Assembly (NCBI RefSeq): GCF_038096175.1
Contig: NZ_CP151099.1
Location: 436,501-500,500, forward strand
DNA length: 64,000 nt
Reading direction: 5' to 3'
From: Nostoc sp. UHCC 0302
GTDB lineage: Bacteria > Cyanobacteriota > Cyanobacteriia > Cyanobacteriales > Nostocaceae
Shown here: positions 35,262 through 44,293 of the stretch, piece by piece
Position numbering within the stretch: the first letter of the stretch is position 1
How the letters are laid out: each line of letters begins with the position of its first letter
Made by a program: the position numbers and the translations under genes
The notes under the pieces: model-generated
The model's database searches: none
The model's input: only the letters and a program-made list of their open reading frames with translations
Told to the model about the DNA's origin: nothing

Positions 35262-35568
35262 TTATAAAGTTTACTTTCAGATTTCATCCCCTTGACAAAT
35301 TAAATAAACTTTATTGTTAATGGTGCTTCAAATTTTAGCTAATAGTTGCACTTAACTTAATAAATTGCTAGCAGTCTAAAACTATTACAAAAACTACATA
35401 CTTTCGTTACTGTTAGCTACTTTTTATAACTCTTACAAAAGCCTTAATTTTAGACTTTCTCTCTGCGCCTCTGTCTTGGAAAGTTCTGTTCGGAGGAAAC
35501 CTCCGCTCAGACTTTCCGCTACGTCTCTGCGTGAGGTAAAAAAATATTTATACAAGAAGGTTAATAAA
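35262..35568. repeat. Gap before the porin gene containing a hairpin repeat
   Basis: The left part is AT-rich. At 35456-35536 a TCTCTGCGCCTCTG...ACGTCTCTGCGTGAGG repeat is interrupted by a block with GGAGGAAACCTCC in its centre and AAAGTTCTG/CAGACTTTC-like flanks, which folds on itself. The porin frame is open through this repeat, but that part is not protein-like and is not counted as coding. A clear AGAAGG ribosome site at 35555-35560 follows. Confidence 0.6.
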
Positions 35569-37326
35569 ATGAAAAACTTAAATAGAACAATCCAATTAAT
35601 TACGCTAACCTTGACATTCAATTTAATTGGGATTAACACGTTATTAGCTCAAGAAGCTGATGGAACTAATGAAACAAATGCAGAATTAGTTAAATCATCC
35701 CAACTAGTTGATTCTAAATCTGCAATTGATGCAAACACTCAAAGGCTTTTAACTAAACAGCTTTTAGCACAAACTGATAATTCTTCTAATTTCCCTGATG
35801 CGTCAGAGAACACAGTCAATAATCAGGGAATGAGCCAAGTTAATTCCGTTTCTAATTTATCAGATGTGCAACCTACTGATTGGGCATTCCAAGCATTGCA
35901 GTCTTTAGTAGAGCGTTATGGAGTTATAGCTGGTTATCCTGATAGTACCTTTCGAGGTAATCGGGCGCTGACTCGCTATGAATTTGCGGCTGGTTTGAAT
36001 GCTGCTTTAGATCGGCTCAATGAATTGATTGCAGCGGGTACTGTTGATTTAGTCAGAAAAGAAGATTTGGCTACAGTGCAAAAATTGCGATCGCAGTTTG
36101 CCCAAGAACTTGCTATGTTACGTAGTCGTGTGGATACCCTAGAAGTTAATACAGCTAAACTAGAAGCCAACCAATTTTCTACCACTACCAAACTTAATGC
36201 TGAGATAGTAGTTGGTTTAGCAAGTGTCCTAGCTGGAGAAAACGCCAACAGTCAGGCATTTGACAGAATTCCTACCTTGGCTTACCGCGCACGGCTGAAT
36301 TTAGATACTAGTTTCACTGGCAAAGACCTCTTAACAACCCGCTTACAAGCTAGCAACGTCACACCCCTTGGTAGTACAAACAGTGGCTCAACGCTGACTA
36401 ATGAAGGTCGGCTAGAATATGACGGCGATAGCGGTAACAACTTGGGAATTGGACTACTGCGGTATCGCTTTCCTGTTGGCCCCAACACAAATTTTTACCT
36501 TGCTGGAACAGGTAATGGTTTTGTTGACTTGGATGCTTCGGCTCAATTAAACCCTTACTTTGATGGCGGAGCAGTATCGCTATTCGCTTTACGCAACCCA
36601 ATCTATAACTACAGTGGTGGTTCAGGAGTGGGATTGAGACATTTATTTAGTGACAAACTCGAACTAAATTTGGGCTATTTGACTCCTGGTAGCAATGCGG
36701 GTAAACCTAGCTCTAAGAATGGTTTATTTGATGGTGTTTATGCAGCTATGGCTCAAGTAATTATTAGTCCTACTGATAACAGCAAAATTGGTCTAACTTA
36801 CATCAATAGCTATAGTCCTTCTTACTTCACCAGTGGAGAAGGTTTAGACCCTGCTTTAAATCCTGACTTCATACCCTTTGGGACTAGCTCCGGCAGTAAT
36901 CTGTCAAATACCAACTTTGGCAGACCAGTTGCTATAAATGCTTACGGTTTATCAGGAACCTTCCAACTCAGCCCCAATTTTGCCATAGGTGGCTGGGTGG
37001 GATATGCTAATCAGCGTTATATCAGTAGGGGAGATGCTGATGTTTGGAACTGGGCAGTTACACTAGCTTTTCCTGATTTGGGTAAAGAAGGAAATTTAGG
37101 AGGCATCTTGGTGGGAATGGAACCCAAGGTAACGAACATTTCTAGTAGTGTGAATGGTGGTAGAGCAGATCAATACACCTCACTGCATCTGGAGGCTTTC
37201 TACAGATATCAGCTAACAGACAATATTCAGATTACTCCTGGCGTAATCTGGCTAACTGCTCCAAATCATGATGAAAACAACGATGACATTGTTACTGGTG
37301 TAGTCAGAAGTGTCTTCAGATTTTAG
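35569..37326 (+). CDS. oprB: Carbohydrate-selective porin with SLH domain (OprB-like)
   Basis: From ATG 35569 the protein is 585 residues. A signal peptide (MKNLNRTIQLITLTLTFNLIGINTLLAQ) is followed by a Ser/Asn/Gln-rich linker. An S-layer-homology domain (about 95-150: SDVQPTDWAFQALQSLVERYGVIAGYP, LTRYEFAAGLNAALD) and a short coiled coil (KLRSQFAQELAMLRSRVDTLE) come next. The rest is a beta-barrel OprB domain ending in VRSVFRF, with the C-terminal aromatic expected of outer-membrane proteins. This is the common cyanobacterial SLH-OprB porin design. Beside sugar transporters and the LacI gene it probably lets sugars or inositol cross the outer membrane. Confidence 0.9.
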   Translation: MKNLNRTIQLITLTLTFNLIGINTLLAQEADGTNETNAELVKSSQLVDSKSAIDANTQRLLTKQLLAQTDNSSNFPDASENTVNNQGMSQVNSVSNLSDVQPTDWAFQALQSLVERYGVIAGYPDSTFRGNRALTRYEFAAGLNAALDRLNELIAAGTVDLVRKEDLATVQKLRSQFAQELAMLRSRVDTLEVNTAKLEANQFSTTTKLNAEIVVGLASVLAGENANSQAFDRIPTLAYRARLNLDTSFTGKDLLTTRLQASNVTPLGSTNSGSTLTNEGRLEYDGDSGNNLGIGLLRYRFPVGPNTNFYLAGTGNGFVDLDASAQLNPYFDGGAVSLFALRNPIYNYSGGSGVGLRHLFSDKLELNLGYLTPGSNAGKPSSKNGLFDGVYAAMAQVIISPTDNSKIGLTYINSYSPSYFTSGEGLDPALNPDFIPFGTSSGSNLSNTNFGRPVAINAYGLSGTFQLSPNFAIGGWVGYANQRYISRGDADVWNWAVTLAFPDLGKEGNLGGILVGMEPKVTNISSSVNGGRADQYTSLHLEAFYRYQLTDNIQITPGVIWLTAPNHDENNDDIVTGVVRSVFRF

Positions 37327-37884
37327 TTAGTGCAACTTTGTCAAAAGTGGAGTGAAATTAAAGGTGGGTAAAAATACGGCTCAAAAAATCCCCTTTTAAT
37401 TTCTTGCCTCTGTGTTTTCTGCGCTTCTGTGGTTAAATAAATGACTTTTAAACCGCAGAGGCACAGAGAGCGCTGAGAAAAAACAATCTTATTTTACGAG
37501 TCATACCAATTCACAAAAATCCTGATACATATAGATTTCTCGTAGGGACACGGCATTACCGTGTCCCTACCAACGTATTTCTATCATTATTAAAGTGAAA
37601 TGGTATCACCTTGAAAGAGCTAGTCCAAAAAACCTTGACTGTTGACTCTCATGCCAGAAGATATGTGTGCCAGTTGCGTAAGTCTTGCATAAATATATAG
37701 AATTTCTCTGTATATTAACCAGAGATGGATATTATCTAAAAAAATTATGTCTATTATAAAACTCAAAGCTTACAACTCTGATTTAGCCTCACTCCTAAAG
37801 TGAATAGCCAAAAAAATTCTGTCTAATAAATAGTTGTTCTGGCTAGTGATAGAACTAAAATATTTGCTAGCCATAATAACACTC
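37327..37884. other. Repeat-containing intergenic region after the porin gene
   Basis: No coding frame. At 37402-37470 CCTCTGTGTTTTCTGCGC...GGTT and AACCGCAGAGGCACAGAG form a long imperfect inverted repeat that may act as a porin terminator. At 37542-37570 GTAGGGACACGG/CCGTGTCCCTAC is a perfect 12-bp-stem hairpin, a typical dispersed cyanobacterial palindrome. The rest is AT-rich. Confidence 0.6.
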
Positions 37885-37942
37885 GTTGAAACTGACAACA
37901 CTGTTGACTGCACAGCCGCAGTTAACAGTGTTGGGGTTCAAC
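37885..37942. promoter_or_regulatory. Strong hairpin just before the lipoprotein gene
   Basis: CAACACTGTTGACTGC (37896-37911) pairs with GCAGTTAACAGTGTTG (37918-37933) with one mismatch around a 6-base loop, and GTTGAA/TTCAAC outside extends it. It ends 26 bp before the lipoprotein start codon. It could be an mRNA leader structure, an operator or a small palindromic repeat; there is no T-tract. Confidence 0.55.
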
Positions 37943-37968
37943 ATTAACTTTTGGTGAATAGAGGCAAA

Positions 37969-39114
37969 ATGAAGACACCTGAATCAGAAACAATGCTGGG
38001 ACTGCAAGCACTTAAATCATTGAGAACTTGCAAAGAAAAGGATTTTGCTCGAAGCATAAATCGTAAGCAACGAGGAATCCGATTGCCTAGTATCATTAGA
38101 ATGGGTGGAGCAGTTTTTACACTGCTAATTTTATCAACAGGTTGTGGCAACCGCGAAGCCTTGTTGAAAGAAATTACTGAATTTGATGATTCTGTTCAAG
38201 TAGGAACAGAAGCGATCGCTGCTTACTACACTAGCCTCAATGAGCAGGAACTTCAACTCTACTCGCTGATTATTGAACTGAATCCCAATTGCGAAGTTGG
38301 TGACTTTATCAACTATAAGTGTTTAGATCCTGACTTTAAACCTCCAGGCGATCGAAAAGATTTCTTTGTTTCACCTCTTAAACAACTCCCAATCCCTACA
38401 GAAAGCATACAAGCAAGAGTTAGTCTGTTGAAAGAACTGGCAGATTACAGTGAGTCTCTCTCAGCTCTTGCTGGAGATAATCCTGCCGAAAGATTTCAAG
38501 GAAGTATAAAAACACTTCAATTTCGTCTTGTTGCTCTGGAAAAGAAATTTGTAGCACTTCAAGGAAAAGCTGATAATATACCAGACTCAACTATCTCAAA
38601 GAGATATCTTGGCCCAATTGGTTCTATCATCGGTGTTCTAGGGAAAATAGCTATACAAGAAGCTCAATGGAGTGAAATTCGCAAGTCAATCATAGAAGCT
38701 GAAAAGCCTGTTGAGACAGTCTTAACCGCAGTTGCTGAGGATCTCGATGCCTATGCTTTGCCAATAGTGACAACAGGAGCGAATGAACGCTACTCCATTC
38801 TCATAAATTACTACAATCGGAATCGGCTAGAGTTTAGCCAAAATGAACGTGAAGATATTCTCGAAAAAATCTTCGATTCCAAACAAGCTTATGATTTGGC
38901 TGTTATTAATAAACCGTCTGAGATTCCCAACGGTCTTAAAAATGCACACGCTTCACTTGTTAAATTAGCTAAATCAGATGGATCTCTGAAAGACTTGTCA
39001 GAACTAAGGGCTTGGTTAGAAAAATTTCAAGATGATGCCGAAGAACTTAAAGAAGCAGTTATTCAATTAGCACAAATTCAAAGAGGAAATGGAAATGACA
39101 AAACTGGAAATTAA
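37969..39114 (+). CDS. Putative lipoprotein of unknown function
   Basis: Start ATG 37969 follows AGAGG by 5 bp and gives 381 residues; TTG 37951 is open but less likely. The N terminus is long and basic (about 42 residues) before a hydrophobic stretch, GGAVFTLLILSTGCGN, with a lipobox-like STGC. If processed there, it is a lipoprotein with an unusually long leader; if not, a single-pass anchored protein. The rest is soluble and mainly helical, rich in Glu/Leu/Lys (SLLKELADYSESLSALAG, AWLEKFQDDAEELKEAVIQLAQIQ). The family is unknown to me. The following small gene overlaps it by 20 bp. Confidence 0.7.
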   Translation: MKTPESETMLGLQALKSLRTCKEKDFARSINRKQRGIRLPSIIRMGGAVFTLLILSTGCGNREALLKEITEFDDSVQVGTEAIAAYYTSLNEQELQLYSLIIELNPNCEVGDFINYKCLDPDFKPPGDRKDFFVSPLKQLPIPTESIQARVSLLKELADYSESLSALAGDNPAERFQGSIKTLQFRLVALEKKFVALQGKADNIPDSTISKRYLGPIGSIIGVLGKIAIQEAQWSEIRKSIIEAEKPVETVLTAVAEDLDAYALPIVTTGANERYSILINYYNRNRLEFSQNEREDILEKIFDSKQAYDLAVINKPSEIPNGLKNAHASLVKLAKSDGSLKDLSELRAWLEKFQDDAEELKEAVIQLAQIQRGNGNDKTGN

Positions 39115-39418
39115 ATCCTTAGCAGACAATGTTGAGATATGTTTTGCTCATTCTCGTGATAATGCCACATTTACTCTTGAGCAGCGTGATAAGTGGCTTT
39201 ATCAAGGAGTCAAACTACGAGAATGCTTAAAGAACCTGATTAGCAAGGAGATTTCTCAAGCCGCTGACTCTAAAGTTATTGAAGCAAATACTAAACTAAA
39301 ATCGATTAATCAACGACTACAAGATAAGCAAGAATCTCTCAATAAATTTTCTGAGACTGTTGAAGATATAACCAATGTGGTAGCCATTCTAGATATCATT
39401 ATTGGATTAGCTGTTTGA
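39095..39418 (+). CDS. Small helical protein overlapping the lipoprotein gene
   Basis: From ATG 39095 (eight bases after GAGG) it has 107 residues; ATG 39089 is the alternative. The body is charged and probably coiled-coil (KSINQRLQDKQESLNKFSETVEDI), and the C terminus is hydrophobic (VVAILDIIIGLAV), perhaps a membrane-inserted tail. The 20-bp overlap with the lipoprotein gene implies translational coupling and a shared role. Unknown function. Confidence 0.65.
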   Translation: MTKLEIKSLADNVEICFAHSRDNATFTLEQRDKWLYQGVKLRECLKNLISKEISQAADSKVIEANTKLKSINQRLQDKQESLNKFSETVEDITNVVAILDIIIGLAV

Positions 39419-39491
39419 CTGATAAAACTAAGCATTTACTTATCTACCAGATGTACTTTAATCGCCTCTAACTTATGGCTGCTTTTTTGGT

Positions 39492-40334
39492 TCATCTTAG
39501 AGCGATCGCATGATGCCGAATGTGGTCTTCTATAAAACTGGCGATAAAATAATAACTGTGGTCATAGCCTTCTTGGTAACGCAAGTTTAGGGGCTGGTTC
39601 ACTGCTGCACAAGCCTGCTCAAATACTTCTGGTAACAATTGTTCGGCTAAAAATTTATCAGCAGTGCCTTGATCAATCAGAATTGGACTGTGATATCCTA
39701 CTTGCCTAACCAATTCGCTAGCATCATAAGCACGCCAAGTTTCTTTGTTGCTACCAAGATAACGGCTGAAAGCCTTTTCACCCCAAGGACAACGTATAGG
39801 TGCAGTGATAGGTGCAAAAGCTGAAACTGATTTATATAAGTTGGGATTTTTCATTGCACATACTAGCGCCCCATGTCCCCCCATTGAATGACCAAAAATA
39901 CCTTGTTTATCAGCTAGCGCTGGGAAGTGTGCAGTCATTAAAGTGGGTAATTCATCGACGACATAACTATACATTTGGTAGTGTTGACGCCACGGTTCTT
40001 CTATTGCATCAACATAAAAGCCCGCACCTGTGCCAAAATCCCAATCATCATCTTCACCTGAAATCCCAGTATGACGCGGGCTAGTATCTGGTGCAACTAA
40101 CATCAAACCGTACTCAGCCGCATAGCGTTGCGCTCCTGCTTTCGCCATAAAATTCTCTTCGGTGCAAGTTAAACCGGAGAGAAAATAAAGCACTGGTACA
40201 GGTTTTTGAGTAGCTTGTGGAGGTTGATAGACAGCAAAGCGCATTTCTCCATTGCAAGTTGAGGAGGGATGAGAGTAAAAGCCGAGTTTGCCACCAAAGC
40301 TTTTAAATTCTGAAATTAGTTTAGGATTATTCAT
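39492..40334 (-). CDS. fghA: S-formylglutathione hydrolase
   Basis: A 280-residue esterase-D-type hydrolase that splits S-formylglutathione to formate and glutathione, the last step of glutathione-dependent formaldehyde detoxification. The catalytic triad is visible: Ser150 in FGHSMGGHGA, Asp226 in GTADKFL and His259 in YDHSYYF. LYFLSGLTCTEENF (oxyanion region) and PDTSPRHTGISGEDDDWDFGTGAGFYVDA are family hallmarks. The upstream partner enzyme AdhC is on the same strand 302 bp away, so the pair may be one unit despite the gap. Confidence 0.95.
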   Translation of the reverse strand: MNNPKLISEFKSFGGKLGFYSHPSSTCNGEMRFAVYQPPQATQKPVPVLYFLSGLTCTEENFMAKAGAQRYAAEYGLMLVAPDTSPRHTGISGEDDDWDFGTGAGFYVDAIEEPWRQHYQMYSYVVDELPTLMTAHFPALADKQGIFGHSMGGHGALVCAMKNPNLYKSVSAFAPITAPIRCPWGEKAFSRYLGSNKETWRAYDASELVRQVGYHSPILIDQGTADKFLAEQLLPEVFEQACAAVNQPLNLRYQEGYDHSYYFIASFIEDHIRHHAIALR

Positions 40335-40540
40335 TTATTCTATTAAATCATCTGTTGCTGCTTCACTTGGATAAAAGCGATCGCTCATAATTTCTTCTAG
40401 GGTAAAACATTCGTTGTTGCTGTGAAGTCTAACAAGGGCTTGTACATGGGACGAAGACCAAAGTCGGTTATGTTGCAAACTCCGCCTTGTGGTGAAACTA
40501 ATCGTTTAGATAAAGCGGTCAAAGCAGAAATTTAACTGGA
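40335..40540 (-). pseudogene. Degenerate coding remnant between adhC and fghA
   Basis: On the minus strand one frame reads ALTALSKRLVSPQGGVCNIT and DFGLRPMYKPLLDF before a stop, and another continues FTLEEIMSDRFYPSEAATDD to a stop codon that abuts the fghA start (TAA-ATG). Both look protein-like, but no start codon or continuous frame joins them, so a decayed small gene with a frameshift is the best reading. Family not recognised. Confidence 0.35.
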
Positions 40541-40636
40541 TTAGAAATAAAATATATACAAAGCCTAACAAGGCTTTTGCAGCGGGCTGATTTTTCATCA
40601 AGGTGGGTATTACCCACCCTAATTAGAATCTAACAA

Positions 40637-41746
40637 TTAAAAAGTCACCACACTCCGAATTGATTCGCCTTTGTGCATCAATTCAAAAGCATCATTAATT
40701 TGCTCAAGCGGCATTACATGAGTAATCAAATCGTCGATATTTATCTTACCTTCCATATACCAATCGACTATTTTCGGCACATCTGTACGCCCCCTAGCGC
40801 CACCAAAAGCCGAACCTTTCCAAACGCGCCCAGTCACTAGTTGAAAAGGACGAGTACTGATTTCTTGCCCAGCACCAGCAACACCAATAATCACGCTGAC
40901 GCCCCAACCTTTATGGCAGCATTCTAATGCTTGACGCATAACTTTGACATTACCAATACATTCAAAACTGTAATCAGCACCGCCTTTAGTTAAATCAACC
41001 AAATAAGAGACTAAATCGCCCTCTACTTCTTGGGGATTGACAAAATGCGTCATGCCAAACTTTTCTGCCAAAGCACGTTTGCTGGGATTAAGATCCACTC
41101 CCACAATCATATTGGCTCCCACCATCCGCGCTCCTTGGATGACATTCAAGCCAATACCGCCTAAGCCGAAAACCACAACATTTGCTCCTGGTTCCACCTT
41201 AGCTGTGTGGATGACTGCACCAATACCTGTGGTTACGCCACAGCCAATGTAACAAACCTTATCAAACGGGGCATCTTCCCGAATTTTGGCCACGGCGATT
41301 TCTGGCAGCACCGTATAGTTAGAAAAGGTAGATGTACCCATATAGTGATGAATCATCTGCCCATCAATACTAAAGCGACTAGTGCCATCAGGCATAACAC
41401 CGCGTCCTTGAGTCTGACGAATGGCTTGACAGAGATTAGTTTTGAAGCTCAGACAATATTCGCATTGGCGGCATTCTGGAGTATATAGAGGAATTACATG
41501 ATCCCCTGGTTTAACACTGGTGACACCAGCGCCCACCTCCACCACAACACCAGCGCCTTCATGTCCCAAAATTGCCGGAAACAAACCTTCGGGATCGTTA
41601 CCAGAAAGAGTATAAGCATCGGTATGGCAAACGCCGCTAGCTTTAATTTCTACCAACACTTCTCCGGCTTGTGGTTCCGATAGGTGAACAGTTTCAATCG
41701 TCAACGGCTTACCCGCGCCGTAAGCTACTGCTGCTTTAACTTCCAA
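40637..41746 (-). CDS. adhC: S-(hydroxymethyl)glutathione dehydrogenase / class III alcohol dehydrogenase
   Basis: A 369-residue zinc-dependent MDR enzyme that oxidises S-hydroxymethylglutathione to S-formylglutathione with NAD; relatives also reduce S-nitrosoglutathione. Catalytic zinc ligands are Cys40, His62-Glu63 and Cys169 ([31 protein letters not shown]). The structural zinc is held by Cys92, 95, 98 and 106 ([16 protein letters not shown]). The Rossmann motif is [15 protein letters not shown]. It ends with [10 protein letters not shown] as in other class III enzymes. With FghA downstream it completes formaldehyde detoxification. Confidence 0.96.
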   Translation of the reverse strand: MEVKAAVAYGAGKPLTIETVHLSEPQAGEVLVEIKASGVCHTDAYTLSGNDPEGLFPAILGHEGAGVVVEVGAGVTSVKPGDHVIPLYTPECRQCEYCLSFKTNLCQAIRQTQGRGVMPDGTSRFSIDGQMIHHYMGTSTFSNYTVLPEIAVAKIREDAPFDKVCYIGCGVTTGIGAVIHTAKVEPGANVVVFGLGGIGLNVIQGARMVGANMIVGVDLNPSKRALAEKFGMTHFVNPQEVEGDLVSYLVDLTKGGADYSFECIGNVKVMRQALECCHKGWGVSVIIGVAGAGQEISTRPFQLVTGRVWKGSAFGGARGRTDVPKIVDWYMEGKINIDDLITHVMPLEQINDAFELMHKGESIRSVVTF

Positions 41747-41848
41747 CGTCAGCCCTCCTGTAATACAGTTGCTTTAGAAATAGCATGAAATGGGGAATAG
41801 GGGGCAGGGGGCAAAGGAGCAGAGGAGATATATTTTGGAATGCAACAA

Positions 41849-41974
41849 TTGGTGTTTGAGCCTCGTAAATCAAGCCCGGAACTCCATTATTGAGCTTTTG
41901 AACCTCGTGAATCAAGCTCGGAACTCCATTAATGAGCTTTTGAACCTCGTAAATCAAGCTCAGAACTCCGTTCC
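41849..41974. repeat. 42-bp tandem repeat, three units
   Basis: Three consecutive 42-bp units (41849, 41891, 41933) share the cores AACCTCGTAAATCAAGCTC and GGAACTCCATTA. The last two differ by only a few bases; the first is diverged at its start. It lies in the 438-bp adhC-avtA gap, flanked on both sides by GGGGCAGGGGGCAAAGG-like runs. Open minus- and plus-strand frames through it are artefacts of the stop-free period. The rest of the gap shows only AT-rich sequence. Confidence 0.85.
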
Positions 41975-42184
41975 CCTGCCCCTTGCTCCCCTACCTCCTT
42001 TCATCTTCACAAATTTTCTCAGTATAAGAACCGCTCTAACGATAGTCTTGCTTTGTTAAAATGACATTCTCTAGTTAGATTGATTAAAGGCGGCAACAGC
42101 TTTTTGGCAAGTACGTAAACAATTTGCCAGCAGCAACCCCAAATAGTTTGTCTATTTCTTTATTAATACAATTTGTTACAGCCT

Positions 42185-43468
42185 ATGAACCCTGCCCTGA
42201 CTCAAATTGGCGCTCAAATGTCCAACCTGACTGGTGTAAGAGCGATTATGAAGGACATTATTGAAACATTACGAGCTGGTACGGGGCAGCAGTTTATTAA
42301 TTTGAGTGCTGGTAACCCATTGATTTTGCCAGAAGTCGAGCAGTTGTGGCGAGATTGTACTGCTCAACTTTTGGCTAGCTCAGAATATGGAGAGGTAGTT
42401 TGTCGCTACGGTTCAAGTCAAGGTTATGCGCCATTAATTGAAGCGATCGCTAACGACTTTAACAAACGCTACGGGTTAAATTTAACTGAGCGTAATATAT
42501 TTATTACCCCCGGCAGTCAAACTCTCTACTTTTACGCTGCCAATACATTCGGTGGTTACACTCCCAACGGCGATTTAAAACAAATCGTTTTACCTCTAAG
42601 TCCTGATTACACAGGTTACGGTGGCATTTGCTTAGTTCCAAAAGCTTTAATCGCCTACAAACCAACTCTAGATATTGATGCAGCTGCCCACCGCTTTAAA
42701 TATCGTCCTGACTTCAGTCAGTTGTCGATTTCCGAAAATACTGGTTGCGTCATCTTTTCTCGCCCTTGTAACCCCACAGGCAACGTCCTTAGCGACGATG
42801 AAGTCAAAAAAATTACCGCCCTTGCTGCATCTTATGATGTGCCAGTATTAATTGACTCAGCTTACGCACCTCCTTTCCCGGCATTGAACTTTACTGAAAT
42901 GACACCAGTGTTTGGCAGTAATATCCTGCACTGCATGAGTTTATCGAAAGCAGGATTACCAGGAGAAAGGATTGGGATTGCGATTGGGGATGAAAAGTGG
43001 ATTGAAGTACTAGAGTGTTTCCAAGCAAACGCGAGTCTGCATTCTTCACGTTATGGACAAGCGATCGCAGCCCATGCAATCAATTCTGGTAGATTAGTAG
43101 ATATTTCTGAAACAGTCATCCGTCCCTTCTACCAAAATAAGTTTACTGTTTTAGAAACCAGCTTAGAACAAGCAATGCCGAAGAATCTACCTTGGTTCCT
43201 CCATCGCGGTGAAGGAGCTATTTTTGCTTGGTTATGGTTAGAGGATCTACCCATCACTGACTGGGAATTTTATCAGGAACTCAAGCAAGTGGGTGTGATT
43301 ATCGTACCTGGAAGTACTTTCTTTCCTGGTTTAGAGGAAGAGTGGCCACACAAACACCAATGCTTCCGCATCAGCCTCACAGGTAGCGATGAAGAAATTG
43401 CCACAGGGATGCAGCGCTTAGCAAAAGTAGCTGAACAAGCTTATCAACGTGCGGCTGTGAGTGCCTAG
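42185..43468 (+). CDS. avtA: Valine-pyruvate transaminase-like aminotransferase
   Basis: A 427-residue fold-type I PLP aminotransferase resembling AvtA, which makes valine from 2-ketoisovalerate with alanine as donor. MNPALTQIGAQMSNLTGVRAIMKDI and INLSAGNPLILPEVE at the N terminus, CVIFSRPCNPTGNVL, and the PLP lysine in HCMSLSKAGLPGERIGIAIG support this. The C-terminal FRISLTGSDEEI holds the substrate-binding Arg. I prefer ATG 42185; the frame also opens with TTG 42173. No operon partner; rimM follows after 56 bp. Confidence 0.88.
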   Translation: MNPALTQIGAQMSNLTGVRAIMKDIIETLRAGTGQQFINLSAGNPLILPEVEQLWRDCTAQLLASSEYGEVVCRYGSSQGYAPLIEAIANDFNKRYGLNLTERNIFITPGSQTLYFYAANTFGGYTPNGDLKQIVLPLSPDYTGYGGICLVPKALIAYKPTLDIDAAAHRFKYRPDFSQLSISENTGCVIFSRPCNPTGNVLSDDEVKKITALAASYDVPVLIDSAYAPPFPALNFTEMTPVFGSNILHCMSLSKAGLPGERIGIAIGDEKWIEVLECFQANASLHSSRYGQAIAAHAINSGRLVDISETVIRPFYQNKFTVLETSLEQAMPKNLPWFLHRGEGAIFAWLWLEDLPITDWEFYQELKQVGVIIVPGSTFFPGLEEEWPHKHQCFRISLTGSDEEIATGMQRLAKVAEQAYQRAAVSA

Positions 43469-43524
43469 TTAGAGGGCAGGGGAGCAGGGAGCAGGGGAGC
43501 AGAAAGAGAATATACTACTGACCA

Positions 43525-44112
43525 ATGACAAATGACAAATTAGATGAATGGCTAGAAATTGGTAAAATTGTTTCCCCTCAAGGCTTATCTGGGGAGGTGC
43601 GAGTTTATCCTGACTCGGACTTCCCTGAACGATTTGAGGTTCCAGGAAAACGCTGGTTATTGCGTGCTGGTGAAACACAACCGCAGCCAATAGAATTACT
43701 TTCAGGACGTTACATGGATGGGAAAAACTTGTATATCCTGAAATTAGCTGGTGTAGAAACTCGCGAGCAAGCTGAGGCGTTGCGCGGTTGTAAATTAATG
43801 GTTCCAGCTAGCGATCGCCCCGAATTAGGCGAAGATGAATATCATGTACTCGATTTGGTTGGTTTATCAGTTTTCATGCAAACATCTGGCGAACTAGTTG
43901 GCACGGTGGTAGATGTCATCGCCGCAGGGAATGATTTATTAGAAGTGGAGTTTGACCCCTTGTTTGCTACTGACAAGGAACAAACACAAACGACAAAGGA
44001 AAAGCCAAAAAAGACTGTTTTGATTCCTTTTGTGAAAGCGATCGCGCCAGTAGTAGACTTACAATCTGGTCGCATTGAAATTACTCCGCCACCTGGGTTA
44101 TTAGAAATTTAA
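43525..44112 (+). CDS. rimM: Ribosome maturation factor RimM
   Basis: A 195-residue 16S processing factor for 30S head assembly. The N-terminal RimM domain begins [29 protein letters not shown]; the PRC-barrel half contains [12 protein letters not shown] and [29 protein letters not shown] Lys/Thr/Gln-rich insert (residues about 150-170, [14 protein letters not shown]) widens the loop before the last strands. The start codon and first four residues (MTND) are encoded by an ATGACAA heptamer array (43525-43538), and the nearest other in-frame ATG is far inside the domain. Confidence 0.95.
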   Translation: MTNDKLDEWLEIGKIVSPQGLSGEVRVYPDSDFPERFEVPGKRWLLRAGETQPQPIELLSGRYMDGKNLYILKLAGVETREQAEALRGCKLMVPASDRPELGEDEYHVLDLVGLSVFMQTSGELVGTVVDVIAAGNDLLEVEFDPLFATDKEQTQTTKEKPKKTVLIPFVKAIAPVVDLQSGRIEITPPPGLLEI

Positions 44113-44293
44113 TGATTAGTTAACAGTCGCTCAAAATCGGCAGGTGTAAGAAAAATTCAAAATATTTTTGGGGATTTTTATTTTGAATTTTGAACTGCAA
44201 AAACTTGTCAAGAGTAAGATGACTCTCATGGCCCAAAATAGTAAACTGGCATACTGATGAACTCATCAAAATCCTTTTGTAACGGAGTTTGAC

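Noticed and set aside
40637-41746. Frames on the plus strand inside adhC (several of 60-93 codons)
   Set aside because: Antisense shadows of a strongly supported enzyme gene.
41736-42059. Repeat-containing frames on both strands
   Set aside because: By-products of the 42-bp tandem repeat; overlapping frames on opposite strands cannot both be real and neither has a ribosome site.
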